Positions 46,084 to 55,197 of a stretch of 64,000 nt of DNA are shown here, piece by piece. The stretch is taken from positions 62,001-126,000 of the forward strand of contig NZ_BFCH01000023.1 of the NCBI RefSeq assembly GCF_003112775.1, given 5' to 3'. The position numbers were made by a program, and so were the translations under genes. The notes beneath the pieces are model-generated. The model did no database searches. It had not been told where the DNA came from and worked only from the letters and a program-made list of their open reading frames with translations. This DNA is from Mycobacterium montefiorense. GTDB taxonomy: Bacteria; Actinomycetota; Actinomycetes; Mycobacteriales; Mycobacteriaceae. The stretch's first letter is position 1. Each line of letters opens with the position of its first letter.

Positions 46084-47199
46084 ATGAAGAAGCTATTCGC
46101 GAGAGTCACGGCACTGGTAACCGTCAGCGCCACAGCATGTTTCGGGGTTGGAACCGCCTCGGCCGACGACACACCCATCGGCGGGCCGCCGACTCCGGGA
46201 GCACCGGGTGACCAGACCGCGTTCGCTCTCGGGGGCGCTCACGTTCTGGGCATCCCCTACGACGAATACATCCGCCAGGAGGGCGCCCAATGGTTCCCCG
46301 GCCAGAAGCGGGAAATCGTTCGCTACCCGGCGGGTCAGGTTCAGGGCCACGTGCTGGAACGACTCTTCCCGGGCATCGGCCGATTCGATGAACTCTTCCC
46401 GGGCCTGGGCCTGGACGGCCCCAGCGTGGGTGAGTCGGTCGACGAGGGAGTCAACAACCTCGATGCCGCGATCCGCGCCGGTCGACCCGGTACGGCGATC
46501 GGTCTGTCTGAGGGCGGGTTCGTGGTCGATGGCGAGCAGGCTCGGCTGGCGAATGACCCGACCGCTCCCCCGCCGGACAAGCTGAACTTCGCCACATTCG
46601 GCGACCCGATTGGGCGTCACGCCTTTGGACAGAGCTTCCTGACCGCCATGTTCCCGGTCGGCAGCGTGGTTCCGGCGCTCGACTACACCATGCCACCGCC
46701 GTACGAGAGCCAGTACGACACAAACAGATTCGTGGCCGCGTACGACTCGATCGCGGACTTCCCCGACCGACCGGACAACATGTTCGCCCTCGCCAACACG
46801 CTCCTAGGTCTGGCCACGGGTCACACCGCGGTGGCCTTCACGAACCCGAGCATGGTGCCGCCACAGAACATCAGGACGACCATCAACTCCCGGGGCGCGA
46901 AAGACACCACGATCATGGTCCCGGAGCAGCACCTTCCGCTGGTCATGCCGCTGAAATACGTCGGGATTGACGAAGACACGCTGAATAAGCTGGACGCAAT
47001 CCTGATTCCCCGGGTGAACGCGGGCTACGCGCGAAACGACGACCCGTCGACCGCTCCCATTCAGGTGGACCCGGTGCACGGCTTCGACCCAGCGGAAGTC
47101 ACCGCGCCGGCCAACCAGGCGACGTTCGGCGGCGGCGCCGACCCGCTTTCACAAATCCTCAGCGGTGCCACGTCCGTGTTGTCCCATGGCACCGGCTAG
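46084..47199 (+). CDS. Secreted PE-PPE-domain acyltransferase/hydrolase of the TPP locus
   Basis: A 371-aa exported alpha/beta hydrolase of the PE-PPE domain family (related to Chp1 Rv3822 and Chp2 Rv1184c). The signal peptide starts MKKLFARVTALVTVSATA and cleavage is likely after TASA (about residue 28). The nucleophile is Ser142 in GLSEG. Despite the domain name there is no PE or PPE N-terminus. The homologue in the TPP pathway transfers polyphleoyl chains between trehalose esters outside the membrane. ATG at 46084 is chosen over 46036 because it has AGGA upstream and yields the signal peptide. Confidence 0.9.
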   Translation: MKKLFARVTALVTVSATACFGVGTASADDTPIGGPPTPGAPGDQTAFALGGAHVLGIPYDEYIRQEGAQWFPGQKREIVRYPAGQVQGHVLERLFPGIGRFDELFPGLGLDGPSVGESVDEGVNNLDAAIRAGRPGTAIGLSEGGFVVDGEQARLANDPTAPPPDKLNFATFGDPIGRHAFGQSFLTAMFPVGSVVPALDYTMPPPYESQYDTNRFVAAYDSIADFPDRPDNMFALANTLLGLATGHTAVAFTNPSMVPPQNIRTTINSRGAKDTTIMVPEQHLPLVMPLKYVGIDEDTLNKLDAILIPRVNAGYARNDDPSTAPIQVDPVHGFDPAEVTAPANQATFGGGADPLSQILSGATSVLSHGTG

Positions 47200-47210
47200 A
47201 CCCCACGCAT

Positions 47211-48950
47211 ATGTCTTCGTCATCGATTCTCTCCATACTGCACGGGCGCGCCAGCCTGCGACCGCACGACGTCGCGTACACATTTACCAATTACGAGGAC
47301 GACGCCGACGGCGTCTCCGAGAGCCTCACATGGTCGCAGATATCCCGCCGAACACTCAATGCGGCAACCGAACTCGGCCCGCACGGGTCAGTCGGCGACA
47401 GGGCGGCAATCCTCGCGCCGCAAGGCCTTGACTACATTGCGGCGTTCCTGGGATCCATGCAAGCTGGCCTCATCGCCGTTCCGCTTCCGCTGCCGCATCC
47501 CGGCTCGAACAATGAGCGGGTGGGTGCGGTCCTCGCCGATACGTCGCCGTCGGTTGTTCTCACTACGTCGGCGGTCGCCCAAGATGTCGCCGAGTATGTC
47601 GATCAAGCCCGCATGAACGATGTTCCAAAGATCATCGAAATCGATTCGATGAATCTGGACGTCGATCGCCAAACAAGCGTTCCGACGGGTGATTTACCCA
47701 ACATCGCGTATTTGCAGTACAGCTCAGGCTCGACCCGAACGCCGACCGGCGTGATGCTCTCGCACCGAAATCTCGAAGTGAATTTCGAGCAACTGATGCG
47801 CAGCTTCTTCGCGAACTCGGGAATCAACATCCCGTCCAAAGCCACGATCGTGTCATGGTTGCCCTTTTACCACGACATGGGTTTGGTGCTGGGAGTCTGC
47901 GCCCCAATCTTGAGTGGTCATCGTGCCGCGCTGACCAGTCCGGTCGGGTTCTTGGCGCGGCCAGCCAGGTGGGTGCGTGCGCTGGCGGAAAATCCCCACA
48001 CATGGTCGTCCGCACCCAACTTCGCCTTTGACTTGGCCGCCCGCAAGACCACCGACAAAGACTTGGCCGGACTTGACCTCGGCGGTGTGCTGGGAATCAT
48101 CAGCGGCGCCGAACGTGTCGAGCCGGCCACCTTGAATCGCTTCGTGGATCGGTTTGCGCACTTCAATTTTCGGGACCGCATGATGCGCCCGTCCTACGGC
48201 ATGGCGGAGGCCACGGTCTTCGTGGCGGCCGGCACCTGGAGTGAATCGTCGCCGGCGGGCCACTTCGATGCCGAAGCGCTCGGCGCAGGCCGCGTCGAGC
48301 CTTGCGCAACCGGGAAAGGCACGGCACTGGTCAAATACCAAGTGCCGCAATCCCCCACGCTGCGGATCGTCGACAGTGAGACGAATCGCGAATGCCCGCC
48401 GAACTCGATCGGCGAAATCTGGGTGCATGGCGAGAATGTCGCCGACGGCTATTGGCGCAAACCGCCATCCGAGCAGCGATGCTTCGGCGCAACACTTGTC
48501 GACCCGTCGCCCGGCACGCCTGACGGGCCGTGGCTGCGCACCGGCGACCTCGGTTTCATCCACTCCGGTGAGTTGTTCATCGTCGGCCGCATCAAGGATG
48601 TGCTGATCATTCGCGGGCGCAATTACTATCCCGAGGACATCGAGGCGACGGTCCAAGAGATCGCGCGTGGCCGGGTCGCGGCCATTTCGGTTCCGGCGAA
48701 CGGTACCGAGCAGCTGGTCGCCATCATCGAGCTCAAGACGCGCGGCGATTCCGACGAGGAGGCAGTGCGCTGGCTGGCTAAGGTCAAGAGCGACGTCACC
48801 TCCGCGATCTCCAATGCGCACGGCCTGAATGTCGGGGATCTCGTTCTGGTAGCTCCCGGGTCGATACCGACCACCACGAGCGGCAAGATTCGGCGTGCCG
48901 CCTGTGTCGAGCAGTACCGGCAGCACCAATTCGTCCGGTTGGACGCCTAG
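47211..48950 (+). CDS. fadD23: Long-chain fatty acyl-AMP ligase FadD23-like (FAAL)
   Basis: A 579-aa adenylating enzyme that activates a starter fatty acid as acyl-AMP and loads it onto the Pks. The ATP-binding loop reads YSSGSTRTPTGV; SYGMAEATVF and LRTGDLGF are the core adenylation motifs, and the C-terminal subdomain has RGRNYYPEDIE. The sequence shape is that of FAALs beside pks genes (FadD21, FadD23) rather than CoA ligases. It begins 11 bp after the hydrolase stop. Naming as fadD23 follows the TPP locus of other mycobacteria. Confidence 0.88.
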   Translation: MSSSSILSILHGRASLRPHDVAYTFTNYEDDADGVSESLTWSQISRRTLNAATELGPHGSVGDRAAILAPQGLDYIAAFLGSMQAGLIAVPLPLPHPGSNNERVGAVLADTSPSVVLTTSAVAQDVAEYVDQARMNDVPKIIEIDSMNLDVDRQTSVPTGDLPNIAYLQYSSGSTRTPTGVMLSHRNLEVNFEQLMRSFFANSGINIPSKATIVSWLPFYHDMGLVLGVCAPILSGHRAALTSPVGFLARPARWVRALAENPHTWSSAPNFAFDLAARKTTDKDLAGLDLGGVLGIISGAERVEPATLNRFVDRFAHFNFRDRMMRPSYGMAEATVFVAAGTWSESSPAGHFDAEALGAGRVEPCATGKGTALVKYQVPQSPTLRIVDSETNRECPPNSIGEIWVHGENVADGYWRKPPSEQRCFGATLVDPSPGTPDGPWLRTGDLGFIHSGELFIVGRIKDVLIIRGRNYYPEDIEATVQEIARGRVAAISVPANGTEQLVAIIELKTRGDSDEEAVRWLAKVKSDVTSAISNAHGLNVGDLVLVAPGSIPTTTSGKIRRAACVEQYRQHQFVRLDA

Positions 48951-49016
48951 GCCTCGCACACGCACGAATAGCGCCCTTCGCATAATGGTTCCAATTGCAC
49001 CGGCAAAGGAGCCACG

Positions 49017-50075
49017 ATGAGCACAGCCAGCACAGACCGTCCGCTACGCGTTATCCAGTGGACAACCGGGAACATCGGGCGGCGGTCGCTGCACGCCATC
49101 ATCGGCAGACCCGACATGGAGCTGGTGGGGGTCTACGCACACGGGGCGGACAAGGTCGGGCTCGATGCCGCAGAGCTTTCCGGCTGGCCCGAGCCGACCG
49201 GCGTGCAGGCCACCAACGACATCGACGCACTAGTCGCGCTGGGCGCCGACGCCTGTTGCTATAACCCGTTGTGGCCCAACATCGACGAATTGGTGCGGCT
49301 GCTGGAGTCAGGCGTCAACGTGTGCACCAGCGCGGCCTGGATCACCGGCGGCAAGCAAACGCCGCAGGACCGCAAACGTATCGAGTACGCCTGCCAGAGA
49401 GGCAATTCGACGATCTTCGGCAGTGGCGCGCATCCCGGCATGACGAACATGGTCGGCATGGTGCTGTCCGCCTCCTGCGAGCGCGTCGACGAGATCCGGA
49501 TCACCGAGTCAGTGGATTGCTCGACCTACGAATCCGCGGAAACCCAAACGGCGATGGGGTTCTCGCAAGACCCGGAGACACCGGGACTCGCGGAGAATGT
49601 GCGGCGGGAAAGCGAAGTCTTCGCCGAGTCCGCGGCGATGATGGCCGACGCGATCGGCGCCAAGCTGGACAGAATGACCTTCGACGTCACGTTCACCGCG
49701 GCCACCGGCGACTCCGATCTGGGCTTCATGAAGATCCCCGCGGGCACCGTTGGCGGCGTGTACGGCTTCCACCGCGGCTGGGAAGGCGACCGCAACGTCG
49801 TCAGCGTCGGATTCAACTGGACCATGGGTAATCACGTCGTCCCACCCAAGCCCCTCGAGCATGGCCACGTCATTCAGGTCTTCGGAATGCCCAACATGCG
49901 GACCGTCCTGCATTGCCTGCCACCGAAGGGTTGGACGGAACCCGGGTTCATGGGCCTCGGCATGATCTACACCGCGATGCCGGTCACCAACGCGGTCCCC
50001 GGAGTGGTGGCCGCCAAACCCGGGATTGTCACCCTTGCCGACTTGCCCCCGGTCACCGGCCGCCTGGCGCGCTAG
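49017..50075 (+). CDS. DapB-fold NAD(P)-dependent oxidoreductase
   Basis: A 352-aa protein with a Rossmann start (RVIQWTTGNIGRRSLHAII) and a dihydrodipicolinate-reductase-like domain (GSGAHPGMTNMVGMVL). This family, including amine dehydrogenase-like members, is abundant in mycobacteria and mostly of unknown substrate. GGAG lies five to eight bases before the ATG. It follows fadD by 66 bp on the same strand, but it is not part of the described TPP gene set. No signal peptide. Confidence 0.85.
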   Translation: MSTASTDRPLRVIQWTTGNIGRRSLHAIIGRPDMELVGVYAHGADKVGLDAAELSGWPEPTGVQATNDIDALVALGADACCYNPLWPNIDELVRLLESGVNVCTSAAWITGGKQTPQDRKRIEYACQRGNSTIFGSGAHPGMTNMVGMVLSASCERVDEIRITESVDCSTYESAETQTAMGFSQDPETPGLAENVRRESEVFAESAAMMADAIGAKLDRMTFDVTFTAATGDSDLGFMKIPAGTVGGVYGFHRGWEGDRNVVSVGFNWTMGNHVVPPKPLEHGHVIQVFGMPNMRTVLHCLPPKGWTEPGFMGLGMIYTAMPVTNAVPGVVAAKPGIVTLADLPPVTGRLAR

Positions 50076-50124
50076 CCATATGGCGTTGGCCACGACCCGG
50101 GCACCCCGGAGGAACGTTTCCGTC

Positions 50125-50139
50125 CTCTAAGGTTTAGAG
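50125..50139. promoter_or_regulatory. 15-bp inverted repeat upstream of mmpS
   Basis: CTCTAA-GGT-TTAGAG, a perfect 6-bp inverted repeat 109 bp before the mmpS start in the 172-bp gap. It may be an operator for a regulator of the mmpS-mmpL pair. It does not match the IdeR box well. Confidence 0.4.
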
Positions 50140-50247
50140 TACTTAGCCGAGCAAAGGTTCCGCCGACAATTAAGGTTGTCGACACGGTGGTGAGCTTTCC
50201 CAGGCAGGATGGCAGGCCCCCGCAGCGGTGAGCGGAAGGCGGTCAAG

Positions 50248-50703
50248 GTGAGTGGTTCACCGAACTCGGACGCCATATCCCAGGCGCTCAAACGGGCGTG
50301 GATACCCCTGCTGCTGATTGTGGTACTGGCAGTCTCGGCGTTGGTCGTATCGCGGTTGCACAAGGTATTCGGCTCGGAGGACCTCAACGCGAATGCCGGC
50401 AAGGGGATCGAGATCGTGCAGTTCAACCCCAAGGTCGTCGTTTACGAAATATCCGGACCGCCGGGTGCTACCGCGAACATCAACTACTGGGACGAAAATG
50501 CCAACACACACCAGATCAACAACGCCTCGCTACCGTGGACGGCCACCATCTCGACCACGCTGCCGGCGGTGAGTGCCAACATCATGGCGCAAAGTGATGG
50601 CAACCGAATCGGCTGCAAGATCACCGTCGACGGGGTCGTCCGCGATCAGCAGAACTCCGATGGCCACAACGCCCAGACCTTCTGCCTGGTGAAGTCCGCA
50701 TGA
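50248..50703 (+). CDS. MmpS-family membrane accessory protein
   Basis: A 151-aa protein with one N-terminal membrane helix (IPLLLIVVLAVSALVVSRL) and an exported beta-sandwich domain ending in the family's CLVKSA. The two Cys (GCKITVDG, TFCLVKSA) can form the conserved disulfide. It resembles MmpS4/MmpS5, which assist siderophore export by their MmpL partners. GTG at 50248 is preferred (GGAAGG upstream, usual length); ATG at 50209 would add 13 basic residues. The stop overlaps mmpL by 4 bases. Confidence 0.85.
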   Translation: MSGSPNSDAISQALKRAWIPLLLIVVLAVSALVVSRLHKVFGSEDLNANAGKGIEIVQFNPKVVVYEISGPPGATANINYWDENANTHQINNASLPWTATISTTLPAVSANIMAQSDGNRIGCKITVDGVVRDQQNSDGHNAQTFCLVKSA

Positions 50704-53636
50704 GCGATCTCAACAGCAAGAGCCACCTTGGTGTCGACGACGCCGCTGACACCGGGCCGATCGGCACCCAGAGTTCCGGTAAGCCGGAACGCGGCCACCG
50801 CCCGTACCTCCCGCACACCATCCGCATCTTCGCGGTGCCGATCATCCTGGCCTGGGTAGCTGTCACGGTCCTGGTGAACGTCATCGTTCCCACCCTAGAA
50901 GTCGTCGGCGAGGCGCACTCGGCACCGATGACACCTCTGGACGCGCCGTCGATGAAGGCGATGATACGTCTGGGCCAGAACTTCCACGAATTCGATTCCA
51001 ACAGCACCGTGATGATCGTGTTGGAGGGCCAACAACCTCTCGGTGCCGATGCACACCAGTACTACGACAAGCTGATTCGGCAACTGCGCCAAGATCCCAA
51101 GCACATCCAGCACATCCAGGACTTCTGGGGCGACCGGCTGACGGCGGCGGGCGCGCAGAGCGCCGACGCCAAGGGCGCCTATGTGCAGGTGAATCTCGCC
51201 GGCAACCAAGGCACCACGCTGGCGAACGAGTCGGTGGACGCTGTTCGCAAGGTGATCGACGAAAACAAGGCGCCACCCGGCGTGAAGGCCTACGTCACCG
51301 GTCCCGCAGCGCTTTCCGATGACATGCACCTCATCGGCAACGCCAGCCTGGCCACCATCACGCTGTTCACCCTGGGTGCCATCGCGATCATGTTGCTGCT
51401 GGTCTACCGGTCCATCGTCACCACCCTGGTCCAGCTTTTTATGACCTTTGTCGCGTTGGCATGCTCGCGGGGAGTCGTCGCGGTTCTGGCGTATCACAAC
51501 GCATTCGGGCTCACGACATTCGCCGCCAACATCCTCACCATGCTGGCGATCGCCGCCGGAACGGACTACGGCATCTTTCTCGTCGGCCGCTATCAAGAGG
51601 CCTTGCGGGCCGGCGAGGACCGAGAAACCGCGTACTACACCACATTTAAGGGAGTTGCCCCCGTTGTCCTGGGGTCGGGCCTGACGATTGCCGGGGCAAC
51701 CTACTGCCTGAGTTTTTCGCGGCTGCCCTGGTTCAACACCATGGGCGCACCGGTGGCGATCGGCATGCTGGTCGTCGTCGCGGCCGGACTCACGCTGGGC
51801 CCCGCAGTTATCTTCATCGGCAGTCGCTTCCACCTCTTCGAGACCAAGAGCGCCGCTAAGCAAGGGCGGCTCTGGCGCCGGGTCGGAACCGCGGTAGTAC
51901 GTTGGCCCGCACCAATTCTCGCCGTCAGTGCCGCCGTCGTACTGGTCGGCATGGTCGCGCTGCCGAGCTACAAAACGAGCTACAACGACCGGCATTACCT
52001 GCCGTTGTCAGCCCCATCGAACCAAGGGCAAGAGGCCGCGAACCGGCATTTCTCCGAGGCTCGGATGAACCCCGACATGTTGATGGTCGAGTCCGACCAT
52101 GACATGCGCAACACGGCCGACATGCTCGTGTTGGACCGGGTGGCCAAAAACGAGATGCGCACGCTCGGCATCGCCATGGTCCAGGACATCACCAGGCCGC
52201 TGGGCATTCCGATTCAGCACAGCTCGATACCGTTCCAGAACAGCATCCAAAGCCAAACGACGATGCAGAACATGGGCTTCCTCAAGGAGCGCATGAACGA
52301 CATCCTCAAGATGGCTGACGACTTGCAGACCCAAATCGACACCACGCAGCGCCAGTACGAGGTGTCACTGGACCTGGCCCACGCCGCCGACGACAGCGCA
52401 AATACCACGGCGGTGACCTCGGAAATCACCGATAGCTTGCGCAACCACATCGCCGACTTCGACGACACCTTCCGGCCGGTCCGCACCTACTTCTATTGGG
52501 AGAAGCACTGTTTCGACATCCCCCTGTGTTTCGGGCTGCGATCTCTATTCGACACGTTGGACGGCTTCGACCAACTCGCCGAGCAGTTCCACTACCTGAC
52601 GGCCGATATCAAGCACACCGCCCAGGCCACCCACGACCTGAACGCGCTGTTTCCCACGCTGATCACCACGCTGAAGACCACCAGGGGTATCACGCTGACG
52701 CTCTACCAGACATTCAAGGCGATGATCAACCAGATGGAGGCGATGAGCAACACCGCCATCGTGATGGGGCAAAGCTTCGATCAGTCCAAGAACGACGACT
52801 TCTTCTATCTGCCGCCGGAGGCATTCGACAACCCCGATTTCCAGACGGGTCTTCGAATGTTCTTGTCGCCGGACGGTAAGTCGGCGCGGTACTTCATCAC
52901 CCATCAGGGCGATCCGATGACACCGGAAGGCATTTCACGAGTCGATGCCGAGCGGACCGCCGCCCAGGAGGGCCTGAAGCAATCCTCGCTGTCCGACGCC
53001 AGGGTGTATCTGGGCGGAACCGCCGCGACGTTCAAGGACATGCACGACGGCGCCAAATTCGACCTGATGATCGCGGTGGTCTCTGCGCTGACGCTGATCT
53101 TCATGATCATGCTGCTGCTCACCCGAAGTGTGGTGGCCGCGTTGGTCATTGTCGGCACAGCGGCCAGCTCCATTGCCGCGTCTTTCGGTCTGTCCGTGCT
53201 GATTTGGCAGGACTTGTTCGGCATCAAGATCCACTGGATCGTGATGGCGCTGTCCGTGATCATCCTGCTGGCAGTGGGTTCTGACTACAACCTGCTGCTG
53301 GTCTCCCGGTTCAGGGAAGAGATTCATCGCGGGCTGAAGACCGGAATCATTCGGTCGATGGCCGGCACGGGTGGGGTGGTGACCGCCGCGGGTCTGGTGT
53401 TCGCCTTCACAATGGCGTCGATGCTGGGCAGTGAATTGCGGGTGTTGGGTCAGTTCGGCTCTACGGTCTGTATCGGTCTGCTGTTGGACACGCTGATTGT
53501 GCGCACGCTGTTGATGCCGTCGATCGCCACGCTGCTCGGACGGTGGTTCTGGTGGCCACAGGTCGTGCATCCGCGCGGTGACTACGGTCTGCCGCCCGCC
53601 CGGCCGGCGCCGGCCGGGTCACCCGCGAGGAGCTAA
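50700..53636 (+). CDS. MmpL4/MmpL5-like RND transporter
   Basis: A 978-aa, 12-segment transporter. Asp-Tyr proton-relay pairs at D289-Y290 (GTDYGIFLVGRYQE) and D862-Y863 (GSDYNLLLVSRFREE). A long periplasmic loop with coiled-coil character (about 520-700, including KHCFDIPLCFGL with two Cys) marks the siderophore-type MmpL4/5 group rather than the MmpL10 group. It is coupled to mmpS by an ATGA overlap. Substrate unknown; siderophore, glycopeptidolipid-like lipid or drug export are all possible. The 3' end overlaps degV by 18 bp convergently. Confidence 0.9.
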   Translation: MSDLNSKSHLGVDDAADTGPIGTQSSGKPERGHRPYLPHTIRIFAVPIILAWVAVTVLVNVIVPTLEVVGEAHSAPMTPLDAPSMKAMIRLGQNFHEFDSNSTVMIVLEGQQPLGADAHQYYDKLIRQLRQDPKHIQHIQDFWGDRLTAAGAQSADAKGAYVQVNLAGNQGTTLANESVDAVRKVIDENKAPPGVKAYVTGPAALSDDMHLIGNASLATITLFTLGAIAIMLLLVYRSIVTTLVQLFMTFVALACSRGVVAVLAYHNAFGLTTFAANILTMLAIAAGTDYGIFLVGRYQEALRAGEDRETAYYTTFKGVAPVVLGSGLTIAGATYCLSFSRLPWFNTMGAPVAIGMLVVVAAGLTLGPAVIFIGSRFHLFETKSAAKQGRLWRRVGTAVVRWPAPILAVSAAVVLVGMVALPSYKTSYNDRHYLPLSAPSNQGQEAANRHFSEARMNPDMLMVESDHDMRNTADMLVLDRVAKNEMRTLGIAMVQDITRPLGIPIQHSSIPFQNSIQSQTTMQNMGFLKERMNDILKMADDLQTQIDTTQRQYEVSLDLAHAADDSANTTAVTSEITDSLRNHIADFDDTFRPVRTYFYWEKHCFDIPLCFGLRSLFDTLDGFDQLAEQFHYLTADIKHTAQATHDLNALFPTLITTLKTTRGITLTLYQTFKAMINQMEAMSNTAIVMGQSFDQSKNDDFFYLPPEAFDNPDFQTGLRMFLSPDGKSARYFITHQGDPMTPEGISRVDAERTAAQEGLKQSSLSDARVYLGGTAATFKDMHDGAKFDLMIAVVSALTLIFMIMLLLTRSVVAALVIVGTAASSIAASFGLSVLIWQDLFGIKIHWIVMALSVIILLAVGSDYNLLLVSRFREEIHRGLKTGIIRSMAGTGGVVTAAGLVFAFTMASMLGSELRVLGQFGSTVCIGLLLDTLIVRTLLMPSIATLLGRWFWWPQVVHPRGDYGLPPARPAPAGSPARS

Positions 53637-54455
53637 ATCCAGACAGACGGCGACCGCTCCGGGGCCGACGTGCACGCCCAGCACCGGCCCCAGCGGGGTG
53701 ACGATCGCCGGCGCGCAGGCCGGGAGACGCCGGGCCAACGCGGCCGCCACCTCGTCCGCGCCATCCGGGTTCACGACGTGATGCACCGCCACGGCCGCCG
53801 AGCCGTCGCCGACAATTTCGCAGACTCGGTCGAGCATTGTCGCGGTCGCCTTGCTGGCGGTCCGTACCCGTTGGGCCAGAACGAGTTTGCCGTCGTCGAT
53901 GCGCAGCAACGGCTTGAGGGACAGTGCAGTTCCCAACCATGCCTTGGCGCCGCCGATCCGGCCGCTGCGCCGCAGATTGTCCAAACCGTGCACCACGATA
54001 AACGCGTGACTGCGACTTACCGCCGAGTTCGCGGCGGTCACGACATCGTCCAGGTCGCCGCCCGCGGCCGCGGTCTGAGCCGCGGCTAGCGCGACAAAGC
54101 CGGTGCCCATTGCCGCCGACCGCGAGTCGATAACCCGCACGGACGAACCGATTTCGCTCGCGACCCGTTCACCCGCACCACAGGTTCCCGACAGCGCCGA
54201 CGAAATATGAACTGCCACAACCCCATCCCCGCCGGAATCGTTCAACGCCTGGCGGTAGGCGGCGTCGAGCTCGGCCGGGGTGGCCGCCGCGGTCGTGGCG
54301 TGGTGCTGGTAGACGTCGTCGGGGATCTCGTCCACACCGTCGCGCAGATCGCCGCCATCGAGCAAGACGTGCAGCGGGACAACGCGTATTGCCCATTTTT
54401 CGAGCAGATCGGCCGGGAGGCGCGACGAGCCATCGGTTACCACCACGACGGTCAT
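53619..54455 (-). CDS. DegV-family fatty-acid-binding protein (Rv2417c)
   Basis: A 278-aa DegV protein. TDGSSRLPADLLEKW at the start, SSALSGTCGAGERVA and RSGRIGGAKAWLG are family motifs; the binding pocket holds a fatty acid whose carboxylate contacts the Ser residues. DegV-like FakB proteins feed fatty acids to a FakA kinase in Firmicutes; no FakA gene is adjacent. Likely the last gene of nadD-rsfS-gpgP-octT-degV, 4 bp after octT. Confidence 0.9.
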   Translation of the reverse strand: MTVVVVTDGSSRLPADLLEKWAIRVVPLHVLLDGGDLRDGVDEIPDDVYQHHATTAAATPAELDAAYRQALNDSGGDGVVAVHISSALSGTCGAGERVASEIGSSVRVIDSRSAAMGTGFVALAAAQTAAAGGDLDDVVTAANSAVSRSHAFIVVHGLDNLRRSGRIGGAKAWLGTALSLKPLLRIDDGKLVLAQRVRTASKATATMLDRVCEIVGDGSAAVAVHHVVNPDGADEVAAALARRLPACAPAIVTPLGPVLGVHVGPGAVAVCLDLAPRG

Positions 54456-54459
54456 AGCT

Positions 54460-55197
54460 TTAGCCGCGCGACTTCTCGTTCGATACCCCGGCTTCAGCCA
54501 GCGCCTTGAGCATCAGCTCCGCGACCGCCTGGTGGGCTTCGAAATTCCAGTGGATGCCGTCAGGATTGCCGCGTCCACTCATAACCTGTTCCGCCACAGC
54601 AGCTTTGAGATCCACCAGGGGAATGTCATGCTGCTGCGCCCATTCCGTGATCGCCGTCACGGTCCCGGCACGACCGTGGTGGGCTTTGCCGTAGGTATCG
54701 GCGATATGCACCGACGGCAGCGACGCCACGATCGGAATGCCCGGCCGATTGAAATCGATTGCGCCACGGGTCTGCTCGAGATAGTCGGCGCTCAAGTGCG
54801 GCGGCAGCGCGGCCCGCGCCACCGGCGAGAGCCGGGGCTGCACCCAGCCGTAGCCGTCACGGACCCAGCGCCGCAGCCACGGCGGGCGAACATAGCGGAT
54901 CAACTCGCGCACCGCCGTCGGCAACACCGAGGGCAGGGAGTCCATCCCGCCGGTCGCGAAGATCACCGCGCCGGCCCGCGGCAGTGCCGCCCAGGCCCGC
55001 GGATCCTGCGTTGCCGCCCACCACACGTCGCGACAGGTCCAGCCGATCCGGCCGATCAGTTCCAGATTCCAATCTAGCTGGGAGACAACGATATTAGGCC
55101 AGATACGGGGGTCGTCGGCAGGCAGTCCCCCGGTCGGGCCGTAATAGGCCAGCGAGTCCGCGAAGACCAGCAGCGTGGGTCGTACGTCAGAGGACAT
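54460..55197 (-). CDS. octT: Octanoyltransferase OctT (SGNH-like)
   Basis: A 245-aa SGNH/GDSL-like protein with the N-terminal FADSLAYYGP (nucleophile Ser region) and a C-terminal DGIHWNFEAHQ block supplying Asp and His. The homologue Rv2418c octanoylates early intermediates of methylglucose lipopolysaccharide, the polysaccharide that regulates mycobacterial fatty-acid synthesis. ATG at 55197 overlaps the gpgP 3' end by 11 bases. Confidence 0.88.
   Translation of the reverse strand: MSSDVRPTLLVFADSLAYYGPTGGLPADDPRIWPNIVVSQLDWNLELIGRIGWTCRDVWWAATQDPRAWAALPRAGAVIFATGGMDSLPSVLPTAVRELIRYVRPPWLRRWVRDGYGWVQPRLSPVARAALPPHLSADYLEQTRGAIDFNRPGIPIVASLPSVHIADTYGKAHHGRAGTVTAITEWAQQHDIPLVDLKAAVAEQVMSGRGNPDGIHWNFEAHQAVAELMLKALAEAGVSNEKSRG

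Noticed and set aside
50126..50146. IdeR box upstream of mmpS-mmpL
   Set aside because: Best alignment to the 19-bp consensus gives only about 11 matches, so iron control cannot be claimed; only the inverted repeat is reported.
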